A stretch of DNA of 64,000 nt from CAVORD01 sp963698535 (GTDB lineage: Bacteria > Bacteroidota > Bacteroidia > Bacteroidales > VadinHA17), in assembly GCA_963698535.1 (NCBI GenBank), contig CAVORD010000006.1, positions 1 to 64,000 on the forward strand. The letters are read 5' to 3'. Positions 51,857 to 62,620 of this stretch are shown one piece after another. The position numbers and the translations under genes are program-made. The notes under the pieces were generated by a model. The model did no database searches. It was given only the letters and a program-made list of their open reading frames with translations, and had not been told where the DNA came from. How positions within the stretch are numbered: the stretch's first letter is position 1; each line of letters opens with the position of its first letter.

Positions 51857-52654
51857 ATGGAAGAGAATATTACACCCTCAAAAGGCAGTTTGTTAAGGTT
51901 TAGAAATCTCGTGTTTCTTCTGACCGCTATCATAATGGTCCTGCTTGCTGTCGAAATTGTTGCTATCAAATTGCATCAAAGGGAGATAACAATGAAATAC
52001 GGTCTTGAGGGTGCTACTGCCAAGGAGAACAGAGGCCTCTATTCTGAAAATACCATTGAGCTTCTGAGGAAGAAGGCATATCTTGCAGGAAGGATAGAGC
52101 TTGCAAAAACAGATAGCATTACTCTGGTGGTTAGCCTGGCCGATTCGGTGTTGCGACTTGAGCTAAAAGGAGTGATCATCCATAAGGCACCTATCGTTGA
52201 ATTCACAAAGAGCAGGATGTTTGAGGCAACGGATCAGTTTGCCATCAGCAACCTTTTATCAACTCCCGGGACTATTAATATCTACGACGGTACGCTTCCA
52301 AAGGAACCTATTATGGTAAAGGTTGCTCCAAAAGATACTATAGAGGCTTTGAATAAACCTGATATTGCACCCGATACAGCATCCATTGAGCCTGTTTACT
52401 ACTCACTCTCTCTTGATAATGGCATCAGGATCTCAATATCAGAAGTAACATCATCGGGTCGCAGAAGCCGACTGGCCGGGTTTTTCTTCAGAAGCCACGA
52501 AAGAGTTATGGATATGACACATTACCTGGGAAGACTTATCAGGGGTAAGAAACCCGACCATTTTATGGACATCAGGGTGAAGGTTGATGCACGCGATGGG
52601 AGGATAATCTACCGGGCACTGCCTCATAACGCAAGGGTAACAGTGAGGTTATAA
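51857..52654 (+). CDS. membrane-anchored envelope protein of unknown function
   Basis: A 265-residue protein with a short cytoplasmic tail, one transmembrane helix (about 17-37) and an extracytoplasmic domain that is mostly beta-stranded (SITLVVSLADSVLRLELKGVIIHKAPIVEF, VYYSLSLDNGIRISISEV). I do not recognise the family. It begins 3 nt after the second L,D-transpeptidase and is followed 21 nt later by a nuclease gene, so it probably belongs to the same transcript. A role in localising or regulating the transpeptidases is a guess from position. Confidence 0.7.
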   Translation: MEENITPSKGSLLRFRNLVFLLTAIIMVLLAVEIVAIKLHQREITMKYGLEGATAKENRGLYSENTIELLRKKAYLAGRIELAKTDSITLVVSLADSVLRLELKGVIIHKAPIVEFTKSRMFEATDQFAISNLLSTPGTINIYDGTLPKEPIMVKVAPKDTIEALNKPDIAPDTASIEPVYYSLSLDNGIRISISEVTSSGRRSRLAGFFFRSHERVMDMTHYLGRLIRGKKPDHFMDIRVKVDARDGRIIYRALPHNARVTVRL

Positions 52655-52675
52655 TTGGATTCTTAACAATTGGAT

Positions 52676-53446
52676 ATGAGTCGTTCCACAGCTATTAAGA
52701 CATTCATTCTTATACTTATTCTGGTTTTACTTTTAATTTGGCTCCTGATTCCTGCCAGAAGTGACAATTTCACAATTACTGAAATACCCGAGCTTAAAGG
52801 GAATGAACTTATTATTAAAAGAGAAGGCTTCACTGTCTGTTTCGATACTCTGAAAAGTCAGGCCCAATGGGTGGCATGGGAGATCACAAGAGAAGAGCTG
52901 ACGGGGGCTGTTGAGAGGAGCGACAGGTTCAGAAGTGATCCACTACTGTCGCGATTTACAGATATGGCTACATCTTATTCCCGGTCGGGGTTTGACAGAG
53001 GTCATCTTGCTCCTGCAGGTGATATGACATGGAGCGATTCGGCAATGACACACAGTTTCTATTATTCAAATATCTCGCCACAGGATCCAAAGTTGAACAG
53101 GGGCCTATGGAAGAAGACCGAGGAGATGGCACGAAATGCTGCTGAAAAGAATGGCAGGGTTTTCGTTATTACAGGACCTCTCTTCTTCTCCTCCGATACC
53201 ATTGTCCTAAATGGCAGACTCCCTGTTCCGGGCTCATTCTTTAAGGTCATTGCTGTAACTGGTTATAATAGTATTGAATCAATAGGATTTATATTCCCCA
53301 ACAAGCCACCTGAGCAAACCCTTTTCTCATATTCCGTAACTGTTGACTCAATTGAAGCGCTAACGGGAATGAATTTTTTTCCAACCCTTCCATCGAAAGC
53401 AGAGAAAAGTGGGGAAGGGTCATTCACTGTATCATACTGGCAGTAA
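52676..53446 (+). CDS. DNA/RNA non-specific endonuclease (NUC/DRGH family)
   Basis: A 256-residue protein with one N-terminal membrane helix (about 7-27) that may be a signal anchor. The motif FDRGHLAPAGDM (Asp107, Arg108, Gly109, His110) and the downstream SFYYSNISPQDPKLNRGLWKKTE with the metal-binding Asn are complete. Such nucleases digest extracellular or periplasmic DNA and RNA with Mg2+. I start at ATG 52676; a TTG at 52670 adds two residues. It follows the envelope-protein gene by 21 nt. This is the fourth secreted phosphodiesterase-type enzyme of the window. Confidence 0.9.
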   Translation: MSRSTAIKTFILILILVLLLIWLLIPARSDNFTITEIPELKGNELIIKREGFTVCFDTLKSQAQWVAWEITREELTGAVERSDRFRSDPLLSRFTDMATSYSRSGFDRGHLAPAGDMTWSDSAMTHSFYYSNISPQDPKLNRGLWKKTEEMARNAAEKNGRVFVITGPLFFSSDTIVLNGRLPVPGSFFKVIAVTGYNSIESIGFIFPNKPPEQTLFSYSVTVDSIEALTGMNFFPTLPSKAEKSGEGSFTVSYWQ

Positions 53447-53540
53447 CAAACAAAGAGGCAGTCAGTTAAGTTTTTTGACAGAAGTTATCAGGTGAATCTT
53501 TTTTTTGTATCTTGTTAATGTCTGTTATGAATGATCTGCA

Positions 53541-56457
53541 ATGCGAAGAAGCATTTTTCTGGTATTAACCTTATTCTTGACCAATCTTTATGCTATTGGC
53601 CAGAGCTACCCGTTTCGTCATTATACGGTTCAGGATGGACTGGTTCAGACTCAGATCACGACACTTTTTCAGGATAGCCGCGGGTTTATCTGGATAGGTA
53701 CCAGAAATGGCCTGTCACGGTTCGACGGGCTCGAATTTGTAAATTATTCAACGAGAAGTGGTCTTCCCTCAAATTATATTTTAAATATTAGTGAAGATAA
53801 TTCAGGAAAGGTTCATGTACTGACAAAAGAGGGTCTCTCTCTTTTTGACGGAATCGGTTTCAGGTACTTTCCGGCTCCGGACCACCTCGGGGAATTTCAT
53901 AGTATTATCAAGCATACTGAGTACGATCCATCTTTGGGATTTATTTTAACTTCCTTTGATAGTGAGAATAGATTTGTATCGTATTTCCGGAACGGAAGTT
54001 ATGTGCTTGCGGATAAAACAGTAGTAAGCGAAGCAATAGGTGTCACTGATTCAGTATTTTTCAACGGAGAATACAGATCGGTTTTACAGCTGTTTCTTAA
54101 CTCAGGTTTATTTTCTTCCCAATCATACAATGATTTTGTTTCTGCAGGAAATTTCGGATTTCTTTCAGACAAGGCATGTTACTTTTTCGGACCACATTAT
54201 GAATTGTACAGGACATTTGATTTTGTGACACTGGAGCAGGTACCTTTGAAAGATACAACTATCACAGGGGGACCATTTTATTCGGTAGAATATGTTGAGA
54301 ATAATAAGCTGATTTTCCGTGGTGCCGGTATTAAGTCTGGACTGAATTGGACTCAAGGGAGGGTAAACCTGGTGATGAAAGACAGGGATAACACAGTTTG
54401 GTTCGGAACAGATGAAGGACTATACCGATTGCAAACCATTGCTTTGCAAAACTTTACAGAAAGCGATGGCCTGGCGCGAAGTATATGGTCAATAGCCGAG
54501 GGTGGTGATGGTATGATCTATTTTGCCTCTTTGGATGGTGTAATACAGAGTTATAACGGGGAAGAGATAAAAACGATCTATTCTCCACAGAAAAAGTATG
54601 GAGAAGCTTTCTATATGGGAGCCAAAAGGCTTTTCGACGGAAATATACTTTTCACAACGGGAACTGGTGTGTCAATATGGGCTGGCGGTAATCTAAGGCC
54701 TTACTCTCCGGCCAGGAGCCAGACAGAGATGGTATGGCAGGATCCCGCCGACACTGCAATTTATTTAGGTACCGTGGAGGAGTTGGTTCAGATAAAGAAG
54801 AATGGGACTATCAAAAGATATCCCTGAATTCAGACACGATAGTCTTGGCTGGGTGTCAGATATGGACAGGGATGATTCTGGTAACCTGTGGTTAATTACC
54901 AACAAGAGAGTTGCTAAATTAAGTGACGGGAAATTCAGCCTGCCTGATTCGAATCTGATAAGATCACACTGGTATTCCCTGAAATATGCAGGCGGTAAAA
55001 TATGGATCGGCGGGCAGGCCGGTCTCTTTGTATTCGACGATAAGGCTGGCCGTTTCCTGGATGTTCTCGACGGGGAGATCAACAGATCTGTAAACCTTCT
55101 TGAAATGGTAAACGATTCAATTCTGCTGGCAGGCAGAATGACTGATCTTCTTCTGGTCGATATTAAAGCGTATGCAAGGGGCGAGAAATCTTTCTGGCGC
55201 ACCTTTGACAAAACTGACGGATACCCGGGACTGGAGAGTGAACAGAATGCCGTACTGAAGGACAGGGACGGAAAGATCTGGATATCCACTACCGGCATGA
55301 TTGTAAAGATCGATCCTGATCTGCTTCTTACTTCCGGTAATAAACCTATGGTCTATTTTACTGGGTATGACATTATCTCAAAGAACAGTGAAGATGAAGT
55401 TGTAGTTCCATTTAATATCTATGATGATATCCCGGAGAATATAAGGCTCAGTTACAAAAACAATTCGCTTCGGATCTTCCTCTCTGTGATCTCAACAACC
55501 AATCCGGAAAAGGTTATGATAAAATACCGGTTCAGGGGCGACCGCGACTGGTCAGTTCCTGTAACGGGCAGAAGGATATTGCTGGCAGGACTGAAACCTG
55601 GTAAATATGAGCTTGAGCTGATGGCGGCTGGTGTAAACGGGTTATGGAGCGAAAGTCCGGAAGTGATTAGTATTCAAATAGTACCGGCATTCTGGCAGAC
55701 TACCTTATTCTTTGTGATACTGGCAATTGTTGTTCCTCTGCTTGGTGGTATGGCAGGTTACTATTTTAAGGGCCGGAGGGCCAGAAGGAAGAGTGAGCGC
55801 GAAGCTTTGACAGAACGGATAAAAACACTTCAGATCCAGAATATAGCACGACAATTTGATCCTCACTTTACATTTAATATAATTTCATCGGTGGGGAGTA
55901 TGATAATGATCGATGAAAAGGAGAAGGCTTATGATACCCTTTTGAGGTTTTCGGAAATTCTCAGGGGAATGCTCAATGATCCAGGCATAATACTTAAACC
56001 ACTTGGGGAGGAGCTGGCTTTGGTTAACGATTATTGTATGCTTCAGGCTAACAAAATGGGGGAGGAGAGATTTAGCTACACTATGGAGATAATTGACGGT
56101 GCAGAGGTCTCTTTTTTGTTCCCGCGAATGGTGATCATCTCATTTGTTGAGAATGCGATCAAGCATGGTATAATGCCCAGTCTTAACGGTGGGGAGGTTG
56201 TCATATCTGTCTCTGCTGAAGGCGACGGTCTGCTGGTTAAAATTGCTGATAACGGGATCGGGAGAGCAGCGGCAAGAGAGCGGAAAACACCGGGTACAGG
56301 CAGCGGGACAAGACTAACCGACACTCTTTTCGATTATCTTAATGAGGGCAAATCAGAAAAACTGACTTATCACATTGAAGATTTGACCAATGAGGATATG
56401 GAACCGTCAGGTACCCTTGTATCAATAGATATTCCCGCACGGTTCAGAATATCCTGA
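53541..56457 (+). pseudogene. two-component propeller sensor histidine kinase (LytS-type), frameshifted
   Basis: The N-terminal signal and FRHYTVQDGLVQTQITTLFQDSRGFIWIGTRNGLSRFDG open a Reg_prop beta-propeller sensor (about residues 20-620). A Y_Y_Y-like domain follows (about 625-710), then a membrane helix near 720 and a His_kinase/HATPase core whose phospho-acceptor motif reads FDPHFTFN in place of the usual NPHFLFN (His about 773). FVENAIKHG and ADNGIGRA are the N and G1 boxes. The frame breaks at CCC 54822-54824; removing one C joins KRYP to EFRHDSLGW and gives about 972 residues. No response regulator gene is adjacent, so its partner is unknown. Confidence 0.87.
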
Positions 56458-56585
56458 TCTCTATTTTTCAAAAAAGAAGCCCTTGTACGAACAATAAGGT
56501 CAAATTGTAGTTAAATTTGCCGCAATTTGTTTTACTCGTCATCATAATGGTCAGCTAAAGCAGTTCCTGTTTCAAACAATAAGAG

Positions 56586-57341
56586 ATGAATCTAAGTGTC
56601 AGGGTTAAGATCCTAATCAGTTTCCTTCTTTTGGTAGCAATGCTTATCGCCGCAGGTGTACTTGCTATATACGAGTTCAGGAGACTGAGTTATTCGGTCA
56701 ATGAGATCATAGAGAATAACTACAAGACAATTGTCGCTGCGGAAGAGATGAGAGATGCTCTTGAAAGGGAGGATAGCGGAATTCTTTTGTTAATGCTTGG
56801 TAATTTTGATGAGGGAAGAAAGAATCTTGCCAGGGCCGATTCCGTCTTTCTTGAATCTCTGGCAGTTGCATCAAGGAATATTACGGAACCCGGAGAGAAG
56901 GAGATAATAGACCGGATAGCCACCGGATATTCTCTTTTTAGTCAGCACTGGAAGAGACCCATAGTTGATACGGAGAGGCAGGGTAACCTGTTATGGTATA
57001 CCAACGATGTCCATCCATATTTCCTTCAGGTAAAGAGTGACCTGGAAAAACTGCTTGAGATAAACCAGGAGAGCATGTACCGCATTATTGCTGATATGCA
57101 TGAGAAGGCAAAGAGAGCAATAATGCCCGGTATTATCGCCATTGGAGGAGCGTTGGTCTTTCTGTATCTGCTTAATTTTTTCATAAAGACATTTCTTGTA
57201 TTACCTATCATCAATCTGCTTGAAAAGATCAGAACTATGAGAGCAGGCACGAACCCATTCAGGGCTAATCCAAGGAGTAAGGATGAAATTGTAAATCTGG
57301 AGAGCGAAATATCGAAACTGATAGATCGTTCAGATAATTAG
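56586..57341 (+). CDS. MCP-like four-helix-bundle/HAMP sensor without output domain
   Basis: A 251-residue protein: helix 1 (about 8-30), a periplasmic four-helix bundle (about 35-175: YKTIVAAEEMRDALEREDSGILLLMLGNFDEG and GNLLWYTNDVHPYFLQVKSDLEKLLEINQESM), helix 2 (about 181-203), and a HAMP-like segment VLPIINLLEKIRTMRAGTNPF ending after NLESEISKLIDR. It stops there; no kinase, PAS, cyclase or methyl-accepting domain follows. The stop is followed after 11 nt by trkH. It could sense a signal and act through another protein, or be the N-terminal half of a disrupted kinase, though no downstream kinase is encoded. Confidence 0.8.
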   Translation: MNLSVRVKILISFLLLVAMLIAAGVLAIYEFRRLSYSVNEIIENNYKTIVAAEEMRDALEREDSGILLLMLGNFDEGRKNLARADSVFLESLAVASRNITEPGEKEIIDRIATGYSLFSQHWKRPIVDTERQGNLLWYTNDVHPYFLQVKSDLEKLLEINQESMYRIIADMHEKAKRAIMPGIIAIGGALVFLYLLNFFIKTFLVLPIINLLEKIRTMRAGTNPFRANPRSKDEIVNLESEISKLIDRSDN

Positions 57342-57352
57342 GACCCAGTGAT

Positions 57353-58788
57353 ATGAGAGCAGAAATTATTGTCAGGTATCTGGGATCAGTTCTCCTCCTT
57401 AATGCTGTTTTTCTTCTTATAGCGGCTTTTATCTCGCTTTTTCTTGGTGAGCCAAGCACCGGGGAGCTCTTTTTCTCAGCCTTCTTCTGTATCATACTCG
57501 GTATTTTCCCTATCATCTTTGTGCCAAAAACCGATGAGCTCTCTTTTACCGAAGGGATGGTAATTGTAGTGGCAGGATGGGTAGTGACATGCATCATGGG
57601 TGCCTTGCCTTACCTTCTGTGGGGAGGGGAGTTCACCCTTGCCAATGCAATATTCGAAAGTGTCTCGGGATATACTACTACCGGTTCAAGTATTCTCACA
57701 AATGTTGAGGCTTTACCAAAAGGGATGCTCTTCTGGCGATCATCCACACATTTTATCGGTGGTGTTGGAGTGATCTACTTCGCCCTCCTGATATTGCCAC
57801 AATCGGCATCTTCCAGAGTGATTCTTTTTCATACGGAGACAAGTGATTATTCCCGGAAGAATTTTATGAATAACTCCCGACAGATTGTAAAGATCCTTGG
57901 AGTGGTGTATCTCGGACTTACACTGGCGGAGACAATATTGCTCTGGATAGCAGGGATGCCTCTTTTCGATTCACTTAACCACTCCTTTGCCACTATTGCA
58001 ACAGGAGGCTTTTCGGTAAAAAACCTTAGCATAGGTTACTACAACAATGTAGCAATAGAAGTAATCATTACCTATTTATGATTCTCGCCGGTATACATTT
58101 CGGCCTGATTTTCGGAACCCTTACCGGCAAGAAGCATGGAGTCTTTAACAGCTCTGTGGCTAAAGCATATATTATCGTTCTTCTGTCTGGCATCGTTCTG
58201 GTTGCATTAAAGCTTTGGAGTGACGGACGCTATGACCTTCTTACTTCATTACGGCATTCCTCTTTTCAGGTAGCTTCAGTAGGAACGACTACAGGCTTTG
58301 CAACGGTGGATACTGCAAACTGGCCCCCTTTCACTCAGATCATCCTGATATATTTTATTATTCAGTGTGCGATGGTGGGGTCCACTTCCGGGGGACTGAA
58401 ATTTGACAGGGTATACCTATTTATGAAATCTGTTAAGAGGCAGATCAAGTCGATAGCTCACCCCAATGCTGTCCTTGCACTTAAAATTGACGGGAGACCT
58501 GTTTCCGATCAGCTGGAGCGGCAAACGGTAATCTTTATACTTGCCTATATTCTCTTCTTTTTCCTGGTTACCATTATTCTTACTGCAATGAATGTTGACG
58601 GGATGACAGCCTTCTCTGCCTCCATTGCCACGATTGGAAATGTCGGACCGGGATTTGGTAATGTTAGCTCCCTCGGCAATTTCAGTTCAATACCCGATGC
58701 CGGAAAATATCTTCTCTCACTTAATATGCTGATGGGCAGACTTGAGATTTTCAATATTGTGGCCCTGGTAATGGTATTCAGGAGGTAA
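57353..58788 (+). pseudogene. trkH: TrkH-family potassium uptake protein, frameshifted
   Basis: A channel-like K+ transporter with repeated P-loop motifs: SGYTTTGSSILTNVEALPKGMLFWRSSTHFIGGVGVIYF and GGFSVKNLSIGYYNN in the first half, VGTTTGFATVDTANWPPFTQIILIYFIIQCAMVGSTSGGLKFDR and ASIATIGNVGPGFGNV in the second. The frame breaks near 58075-58077, where TAT TTA TGA should read TAT TTT ATG; adding one T joins ITYF to MILAGIHFGLIFG. The rebuilt protein has about 478 residues. This is the one shift in the window that needs an added base. No trkA regulator gene lies in the window. The first ATG (57353) gives a normal N-terminus. Confidence 0.88.
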
Positions 58789-59027
58789 TATAATAGCGAT
58801 CGTATCTATAAATCAGTACTAAATATTCCTTTTTATTAAACATTCAGTTAATACTTTGATTATGTTAATCTTTTGGTAAACAATTAGTTGTTTCCTTTGT
58901 TACTATAATAGTATGGTATCCCCCAAAAAAGGCTAAGAAGTTTACGTTAGTTCCTTTGGGAAATGATTAACTTACCTAACTAATAAGCTTGAAATCCACT
59001 TTTGTACGAATCAATTAACAATCTGAA

Positions 59028-60182
59028 ATGAAAAAGGTAATTGTCCTGTTTGTTTTCTTATGCAGCATATCACTTTATGCTCAGTATCCTGTAGTTACGT
59101 TTAATTATGAGAGATCCGGCTTCAATGAGGGACAACCTCTGCCATCGGAAACCTACTTTATTCTGAATGGTGCTGTGAGCACTCAGGTCAGGATGGTGGA
59201 GATGGTACTCTACGCCAATGCTGATCTTAAAAAGCAGGAACTGTATTCCAGCGTATGGAAGCGGGAGTTCAATAATACCAGGCAATCGTTTAGCATGCCT
59301 GTCCATTATAAGCTTCGGTCGGACAGGGATTATACAGTAGTATTAAACTATTACAGGGAGGCCCAGCAGGCTGAAATAGAGAACCTGCGACAGGAATTGA
59401 ACTATACTCTTGATGCTTATGTCGATCTCAATTTTATTCAGGGTAAGAAAAGTTTTTCCCTGGTAAAGAACAGTTCGGCAATGATATCCGATCTTAATTC
59501 CATTGTAAATGAGTCGCTAAAGAATTACAGGAGCCTTTCCAACTACAACTTTGAGGGTTTCTCAGATCTCGTAAGGGACCAGATCAAAGCAATTGAAGGG
59601 GTTAGTTATAATCGTATGTTCGGCAAAAAAGCCGACGCAGATGACCGTGAATCAAAATCTGCCATGTACCTGGAAAGATTAAAAACACATCTTCATCTTG
59701 AGGCTGCGCATATTTTTAACTCAGGTCTTCTTGCTACCGGCGACAGTAAGATCATAAAAAACTATCCTACTGTTGAACAGAAAAGTATAATTACGCTGAA
59801 TTTTGGCTATGGTGGTGTTCTTCTTGACCATACAAGTGCTGAGACAACGATAGGGCACGGTGTTATGGCGGGACTTACAATACCCCTGGGCAAGCAGGCA
59901 TTTGCTAAAGAGTTTTTTAGCCGGTCGGCAATTGTTACCGGTATTTACCTCAATGATTTTACGGGCTCGGGCGGTGAGAAACTGACAGGTCCGGTAATCA
60001 ACAAACCCGTCTTTCTGGGTTTGGGATATAATATATTCCAGTTTATGAGGGTTACAGCCGGTGGTGTTGTCCTTACAGAAGTGAGCGGTACACAGGGCCT
60101 CACCCTGGGAGATATTCAGGTTAAACCTTTTGTTGGGATCTCGGCAGACATTAATCTATGGATAGGGCTGAATAAGAGATAA
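59028..60182 (+). CDS. secreted protein of unknown function, outer-membrane-like C-terminus
   Basis: A 384-residue protein with a signal peptide (MKKVIVLFVFLCSISLYAQ). The central region (about 120-250) is helical (EAQQAEIENLRQELNYTLDAYVDLN), and the last 130 residues are beta-rich with glycine-containing strands (IITLNFGYGGVLLDHTSAE, VFLGLGYNIFQFMRVTAGGVVLTEV), consistent with a small barrel or barrel-associated domain. I do not recognise the family. It lies 21 nt upstream of the OmpA-family gene, so the two may share a transcript. The preceding 240-nt gap is AT-rich with no feature I can name. Confidence 0.7.
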   Translation: MKKVIVLFVFLCSISLYAQYPVVTFNYERSGFNEGQPLPSETYFILNGAVSTQVRMVEMVLYANADLKKQELYSSVWKREFNNTRQSFSMPVHYKLRSDRDYTVVLNYYREAQQAEIENLRQELNYTLDAYVDLNFIQGKKSFSLVKNSSAMISDLNSIVNESLKNYRSLSNYNFEGFSDLVRDQIKAIEGVSYNRMFGKKADADDRESKSAMYLERLKTHLHLEAAHIFNSGLLATGDSKIIKNYPTVEQKSIITLNFGYGGVLLDHTSAETTIGHGVMAGLTIPLGKQAFAKEFFSRSAIVTGIYLNDFTGSGGEKLTGPVINKPVFLGLGYNIFQFMRVTAGGVVLTEVSGTQGLTLGDIQVKPFVGISADINLWIGLNKR

Positions 60183-60203
60183 TAAAGAATATTTAGAAAG
60201 GAC

Positions 60204-62561
60204 ATGAAAAAAGGTTTCATAATACATGTTATTATCATCTGGTTTGTATCAATACCATTGGTCAGCGCTCAGCAAGATCTTTTTAAGTGGCGTATAGGTG
60301 GAGGAGCAGGTGTTATGATGTACTATGGTGATCTGAATCAGAGGGTTTTTGCACCGGTACAGCCTTTGCTGGACCTCGACCCTGATTATTTGTCATATCA
60401 GCTCTCAGCAGAGAGGTCTCTATCCAAAGGGACATCTCTGAAATTATCTTTTACAAAAGGAAGATTTATTGCTAACGACAGAGCTATTGACAATAATGGT
60501 AACCTGCTAACCGACAATACAAACTTCAACAGATCACTTAATTCACTGACCCTCATCAACGACCTTTCGTTAAGCTATTATTTCTATACCGATAATGACA
60601 GGATCTTTGGCAAACGCGCTTTTGTCTCACCGTTCTTTTCACTTGGAGCCGGTATAACACATTATGTTGTGTACGGCGACCTGTTCGGAGCAGGAGGGAC
60701 CCGATATTACTATTGGGGCGATAACACAATAAGAACACTTGCTGAGACCGACCCACTCAGTGCTACGGCAGTAGTAGTAAATCAGGATGGGGTTTTCGAG
60801 ACCAATCTCTCAGAACTGGAAACGGAGACGAGCTATTTACCTTATACTATATCATTCCCCCTTTCCGCAGGACTGAAATTCAGGCTTGGGAACAGATTGA
60901 ACCTTAATCTGGAGTACTCTGTCAGATATACACTCACCGATCATATAGATGATGTGAGCGGAGACTTCCGGACCATCTATGATTCACCACTGCAGGAATA
61001 TGCTTCTAACCCTGCAGGTATAGCAGGTACGATGAGAGGAAACAGCAGCAAACTTTCAGATATGTGGTCTTTCTCATCACTAACCCTTCAGTATAACTTC
61101 GGAAAGAGAAAAAGTACATACCGCCCACCCTATATCTATTCATCGGCAAAAAAAGGCGCTATTGCTGAAGAGACAAAGGGTGGTTATGAACCATGGATAT
61201 CAGAAAAGAAAGCTGATGTTATAAAAGAAATTACTGTAGCAGCCGCTGTAAAGGGAGATAATGTTGTTGTTACCGATAGCAATAAGATCACGGGAAAATT
61301 GGTATTACCTGAACAGAAATTTACAGATACTTTACAGTTCGTGACCGATTCCTTGTTTACTGAAGTGTATCCTGTTGATACCCTGATAAGGGAAGATATG
61401 GAACGTATGGAGAACTTAAACGACAGTATCGTCATTAGCCGTGACAGTTCCATGATAAGTAACCCTTTCTTATTGAAAAGCAGAGATCCTCTGGTTGTAA
61501 AAAGGGATAGTGTTGCACTATATGTTGTAACCAAAGAGCCTGACCTCTATGCTGTCCAGACTGAACAACCGGCAGATTCAATTCTTAATGCCTCTTCAGA
61601 TCAACTGTTCACCTCCGGTTCCCGTCAGGTTAGAATGTTTACACCGTTCAACCCAATGGAAGGTGTTGCTGATACATCCTTTAAGATAGGAGAAGAGAGC
61701 CAGTTTAACGATTACATAATGGCACCGCAAAAGAGCTTCTCTGTGCAGCAGGCAGAAATAGCTCCACCGGCAGTGATGGCGGAGCAGGATGCTGAAAAGA
61801 TACTGCTTCAGGAGAGGTTGAATATGGAAATTGAAAAATCACAGTTTTACCACGATCAGGTTATATTTATGCGTGAGCTGATGCTCAGCCTGAATATGAA
61901 AGATACCCTTGTGGTTAACCCTGGTGTTTCAGCCTCTTTAATTGATACATTAAAAGTTGCTGACCAGGCTCCGGTTGTAAAAAGTTTACCCGCTGCTGGT
62001 GATTCATTGGTTATAAAGTCAGATCCTGTTTCCGACTATTTTATTGCACAAAAGAGAGCGGAAACAACAGAAAAGGCTGAAGTTATTGAGAAGAGTGGTT
62101 CGGGCGGACAACAGCTGGAGTATATGGCCGAAATGGGACTTTTGAAACAGAGAATACAAACACTTGAGAATCAGATATCTGTTTGGGTATCAAGATCAGG
62201 TAATATTGTTGATACCGTGGAGGTTGCGCCAAAATATGAGATTCCGGGTACTGAGCTATTCTTCGAAACAGGTTCAACGGAGCTGAGCCCCACAGCATCA
62301 ATATTGCTTAAGAAGATATCGGACTATCTCATCTCCGACACCGAAGGTGAATTGCTTATCAAAGGTTATTCAGATGTTACCGGTGATGCAGACAGAAATC
62401 TTGAACTCAGCATGAAAAGAGCTGAAACAGCAAAGAAATATTTTCTTGATAAGGGCATTGAGGAGAGCAGGATCAGAGTTGAATACTTTGGTGCCGACCT
62501 TAATTATCAGGGAGACCTTCTCCGTTATGGCAGAAGGGTGGAGATAATTATTTTAAAATAG
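60204..62561 (+). CDS. OmpA-family peptidoglycan-anchoring outer-membrane protein
   Basis: A 785-residue protein: signal peptide (to LVSAQ), an N-terminal outer-membrane barrel-like region (about 25-310: WRIGGGAGVMMYYGDLNQRVF, SAERSLSKGTSLKLSFTKGRF, LNLNLEYSVRYTLTDHIDDVSGDFRTIYDS), a long low-complexity linker (about 310-680) with a coiled stretch, and a C-terminal OmpA domain (LFFETGSTELSPTASILLKKISDYL, IKGYSDVTGDADRNLELSMKRAETAKKYF, RRVEIIIL) that binds diaminopimelate in peptidoglycan. The layout resembles PorE/OmpA-like proteins that link the outer membrane to the wall. It is followed by two small secreted or membrane proteins on the same strand. Confidence 0.87.
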   Translation: MKKGFIIHVIIIWFVSIPLVSAQQDLFKWRIGGGAGVMMYYGDLNQRVFAPVQPLLDLDPDYLSYQLSAERSLSKGTSLKLSFTKGRFIANDRAIDNNGNLLTDNTNFNRSLNSLTLINDLSLSYYFYTDNDRIFGKRAFVSPFFSLGAGITHYVVYGDLFGAGGTRYYYWGDNTIRTLAETDPLSATAVVVNQDGVFETNLSELETETSYLPYTISFPLSAGLKFRLGNRLNLNLEYSVRYTLTDHIDDVSGDFRTIYDSPLQEYASNPAGIAGTMRGNSSKLSDMWSFSSLTLQYNFGKRKSTYRPPYIYSSAKKGAIAEETKGGYEPWISEKKADVIKEITVAAAVKGDNVVVTDSNKITGKLVLPEQKFTDTLQFVTDSLFTEVYPVDTLIREDMERMENLNDSIVISRDSSMISNPFLLKSRDPLVVKRDSVALYVVTKEPDLYAVQTEQPADSILNASSDQLFTSGSRQVRMFTPFNPMEGVADTSFKIGEESQFNDYIMAPQKSFSVQQAEIAPPAVMAEQDAEKILLQERLNMEIEKSQFYHDQVIFMRELMLSLNMKDTLVVNPGVSASLIDTLKVADQAPVVKSLPAAGDSLVIKSDPVSDYFIAQKRAETTEKAEVIEKSGSGGQQLEYMAEMGLLKQRIQTLENQISVWVSRSGNIVDTVEVAPKYEIPGTELFFETGSTELSPTASILLKKISDYLISDTEGELLIKGYSDVTGDADRNLELSMKRAETAKKYFLDKGIEESRIRVEYFGADLNYQGDLLRYGRRVEIIILK

Positions 62562-62620
62562 TAATGAATTGAGATCGCAACTGTGCGTAACTTTGAATTG
62601 AAACAGATAAAAGAGAGAAA

